DNA of 5,822 nucleotides from Dehalococcoidales bacterium (GTDB taxonomy: Bacteria; Chloroflexota; Dehalococcoidia; Dehalococcoidales; JAQTRN01). A program made the position numbers and the translations under genes. Shown piece by piece: positions 5,094 through 5,822 of this stretch. A model generated the notes under the pieces. That model did not search any database. It was given only the letters and a program-made list of their open reading frames with translations, and was not told the DNA's origin. Positions within the stretch are counted from its first letter, which is position 1, and every line of letters begins with the position of its first letter. The DNA is taken from contig JAQTRN010000071.1 in NCBI GenBank assembly GCA_028711795.1, positions 1 through 5,822 on the forward strand, read 5' to 3'.

Positions 5094-5122
5094 ATGGTAA
5101 CACCGCACTAAGGGTCCGTCAA
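5094..5122 (-). promoter_or_regulatory. Promoter of the Cys-rich mini-protein
   Basis: On the minus strand TTGACG (5117-5122, 5/6) and TACCAT (5094-5099, 4/6) are separated by 17 bases. Transcription would start near 5087, about 38 bases before the ATG at 5049. It lies in the gap after the chrA-like gene, so the small gene can be expressed independently. Confidence 0.5.
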
Positions 5123-5205
5123 TAACCTGGTGAAATATTTTTTCTGGGTGGGCTATTTGATAGATGGTGGCTTAGATGAAGGTGGGGACGATAACATTAA
5201 GATAA

Positions 5206-5822
5206 TCAGCCAAACAGTAGCTTGTAGGTTACTCCCAGCAAGCCGCCGCCCAGTATGAACCAGGTCGGATTGATCTTGGTCCGTAATACCAGGAACAAGG
5301 AGATTAAGGTGAGAATGATGGTGAACGCATCTATCACCGCGGTCAGGCCGAGTTGCCAGGTGACTCCGGCCATAAGGCCCAGCGAGGCGACATTCACCCC
5401 ATCGAGGAAATACCGTGCCCAGGGGGATTTCTGGACCAGCGGCAGGATACGGCTCAGCAGACCAACAAAAAGAAATGACGGCAAGAAAATCCCCAGGGTA
5501 GCCAGTAGTGCTCCTTGCCAGTTACCAACTAGATAGCCAACGAAGGCGGCACTGGAGAAGACCGGACCGGGTGTGACCTGGCCGGCGACAATGGCGTCCA
5601 GCACCTGCTGGTTGGTGAGCCATCCCAGGTTGACCACGAATTCTGACCGGAGAAAGGCCAGGAGGACATAGCCGCTGCCATAGAGGACGGAGCCGATCTT
5701 AAGGAAAGACAAAAAGAGCGTGCCCTGGCTGAAGGGCACGCTCGCCGCGTAGAGTCCCGCCATCGAGACTTTCAAAAGTAACGGTAAGGCGACTATCGCC
5801 GCCTGACCGCGCCGGAACAGGT
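5206..5822 (-). CDS. chrA: Chromate transporter family protein, C-terminal half (cut by window edge)
   Basis: This is a membrane transporter of the CHR family; characterised members export chromate and related oxyanions. The frame is open to the right edge, so the gene starts outside; about 204 residues are visible. They form the second CHR repeat: FLKIGSVLYGSGYVLLAFL (a glycine-rich first helix), GWLTNQQVLDAIVAGQVTPGPVF with the conserved GQ-TPGP motif, then AFVGYLVGNWQGALLATLGIFLPSF, and a hydrophobic tail ending at KLLFG. The loop LFRRGQ at the edge would be the linker between repeats, which suggests a long two-domain ChrA rather than a short single-domain one. A TTG at 5775 is only an internal Leu codon and not a start. 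Substrate in this organism is unproven; sulphate and other oxyanions are possible. Confidence 0.88.
   Translation of the reverse strand, partial: LFRRGQAAIVALPLLLKVSMAGLYAASVPFSQGTLFLSFLKIGSVLYGSGYVLLAFLRSEFVVNLGWLTNQQVLDAIVAGQVTPGPVFSSAAFVGYLVGNWQGALLATLGIFLPSFLFVGLLSRILPLVQKSPWARYFLDGVNVASLGLMAGVTWQLGLTAVIDAFTIILTLISLFLVLRTKINPTWFILGGGLLGVTYKLLFG

Noticed and set aside
5050..5103. 18-residue N-terminal extension of the Cys-rich protein
   Set aside because: The ATG at 5103 lies upstream of the predicted -10 and has no Shine-Dalgarno; 5049 has AAGGAGG at ideal distance.

Overview
The window reads as bacterial chromosome from an anaerobe with mid-range GC. It holds a dedicated tungstate importer under a Moco/Tuco-type riboswitch, two lipobox lipoproteins, an iron- or zinc-binding mini-protein of desulforedoxin flavour, and a CHR-family transporter. 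The style of the small lipoproteins and Cys-rich mini-proteins made me think of Chloroflexota (Dehalococcoidia-like), but that is an impression and not a proof.

Layout, left to right. Bases 1-170 (minus) are the N-terminal part of elongation factor P, with a good sigma70-type promoter at 244-272 and a small stem at the start of its leader. Divergent from it, a near-consensus promoter (349-377) reads into a molybdenum/tungsten cofactor riboswitch (about 399-512), followed by an intrinsic terminator (523-548). Then come tupA (719-1648), a strong intercistronic hairpin (1661-1694), tupB (1722-2420) and tupC (2417-3532, overlapping tupB by 4 bases). A 42-residue zinc-ribbon ORF (3650-3778) ends at a 12-bp hairpin, the meeting point of the two convergent gene sets.

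The right part is all on the minus strand. From right to left it has the C-terminal half of a ChrA-like chromate/oxyanion transporter (5206-5822, cut by the window edge), a 53-residue Cys-rich desulforedoxin-like protein with its own promoter (4888-5049), and two adjacent lipoproteins. The first lipoprotein is of unknown family (4353-4751) and the second is a DUF6174-type protein (3836-4303).

How it fits together: TupA captures tungstate outside the membrane, TupB is the channel, and TupC is the ATPase with an additional C-terminal oxyanion-binding-like domain. The leader RNA can form a terminator. The 5' arm of that terminator is perfectly complementary to 7 nt of the aptamer core, so the sequence itself suggests a cofactor-sensing OFF switch: when the Moco- or Tuco-like ligand is plentiful, the importer is not transcribed. 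The C-terminal domain of TupC may add a second, protein-level feedback. No mobile element, CRISPR array, tRNA or rRNA was seen.
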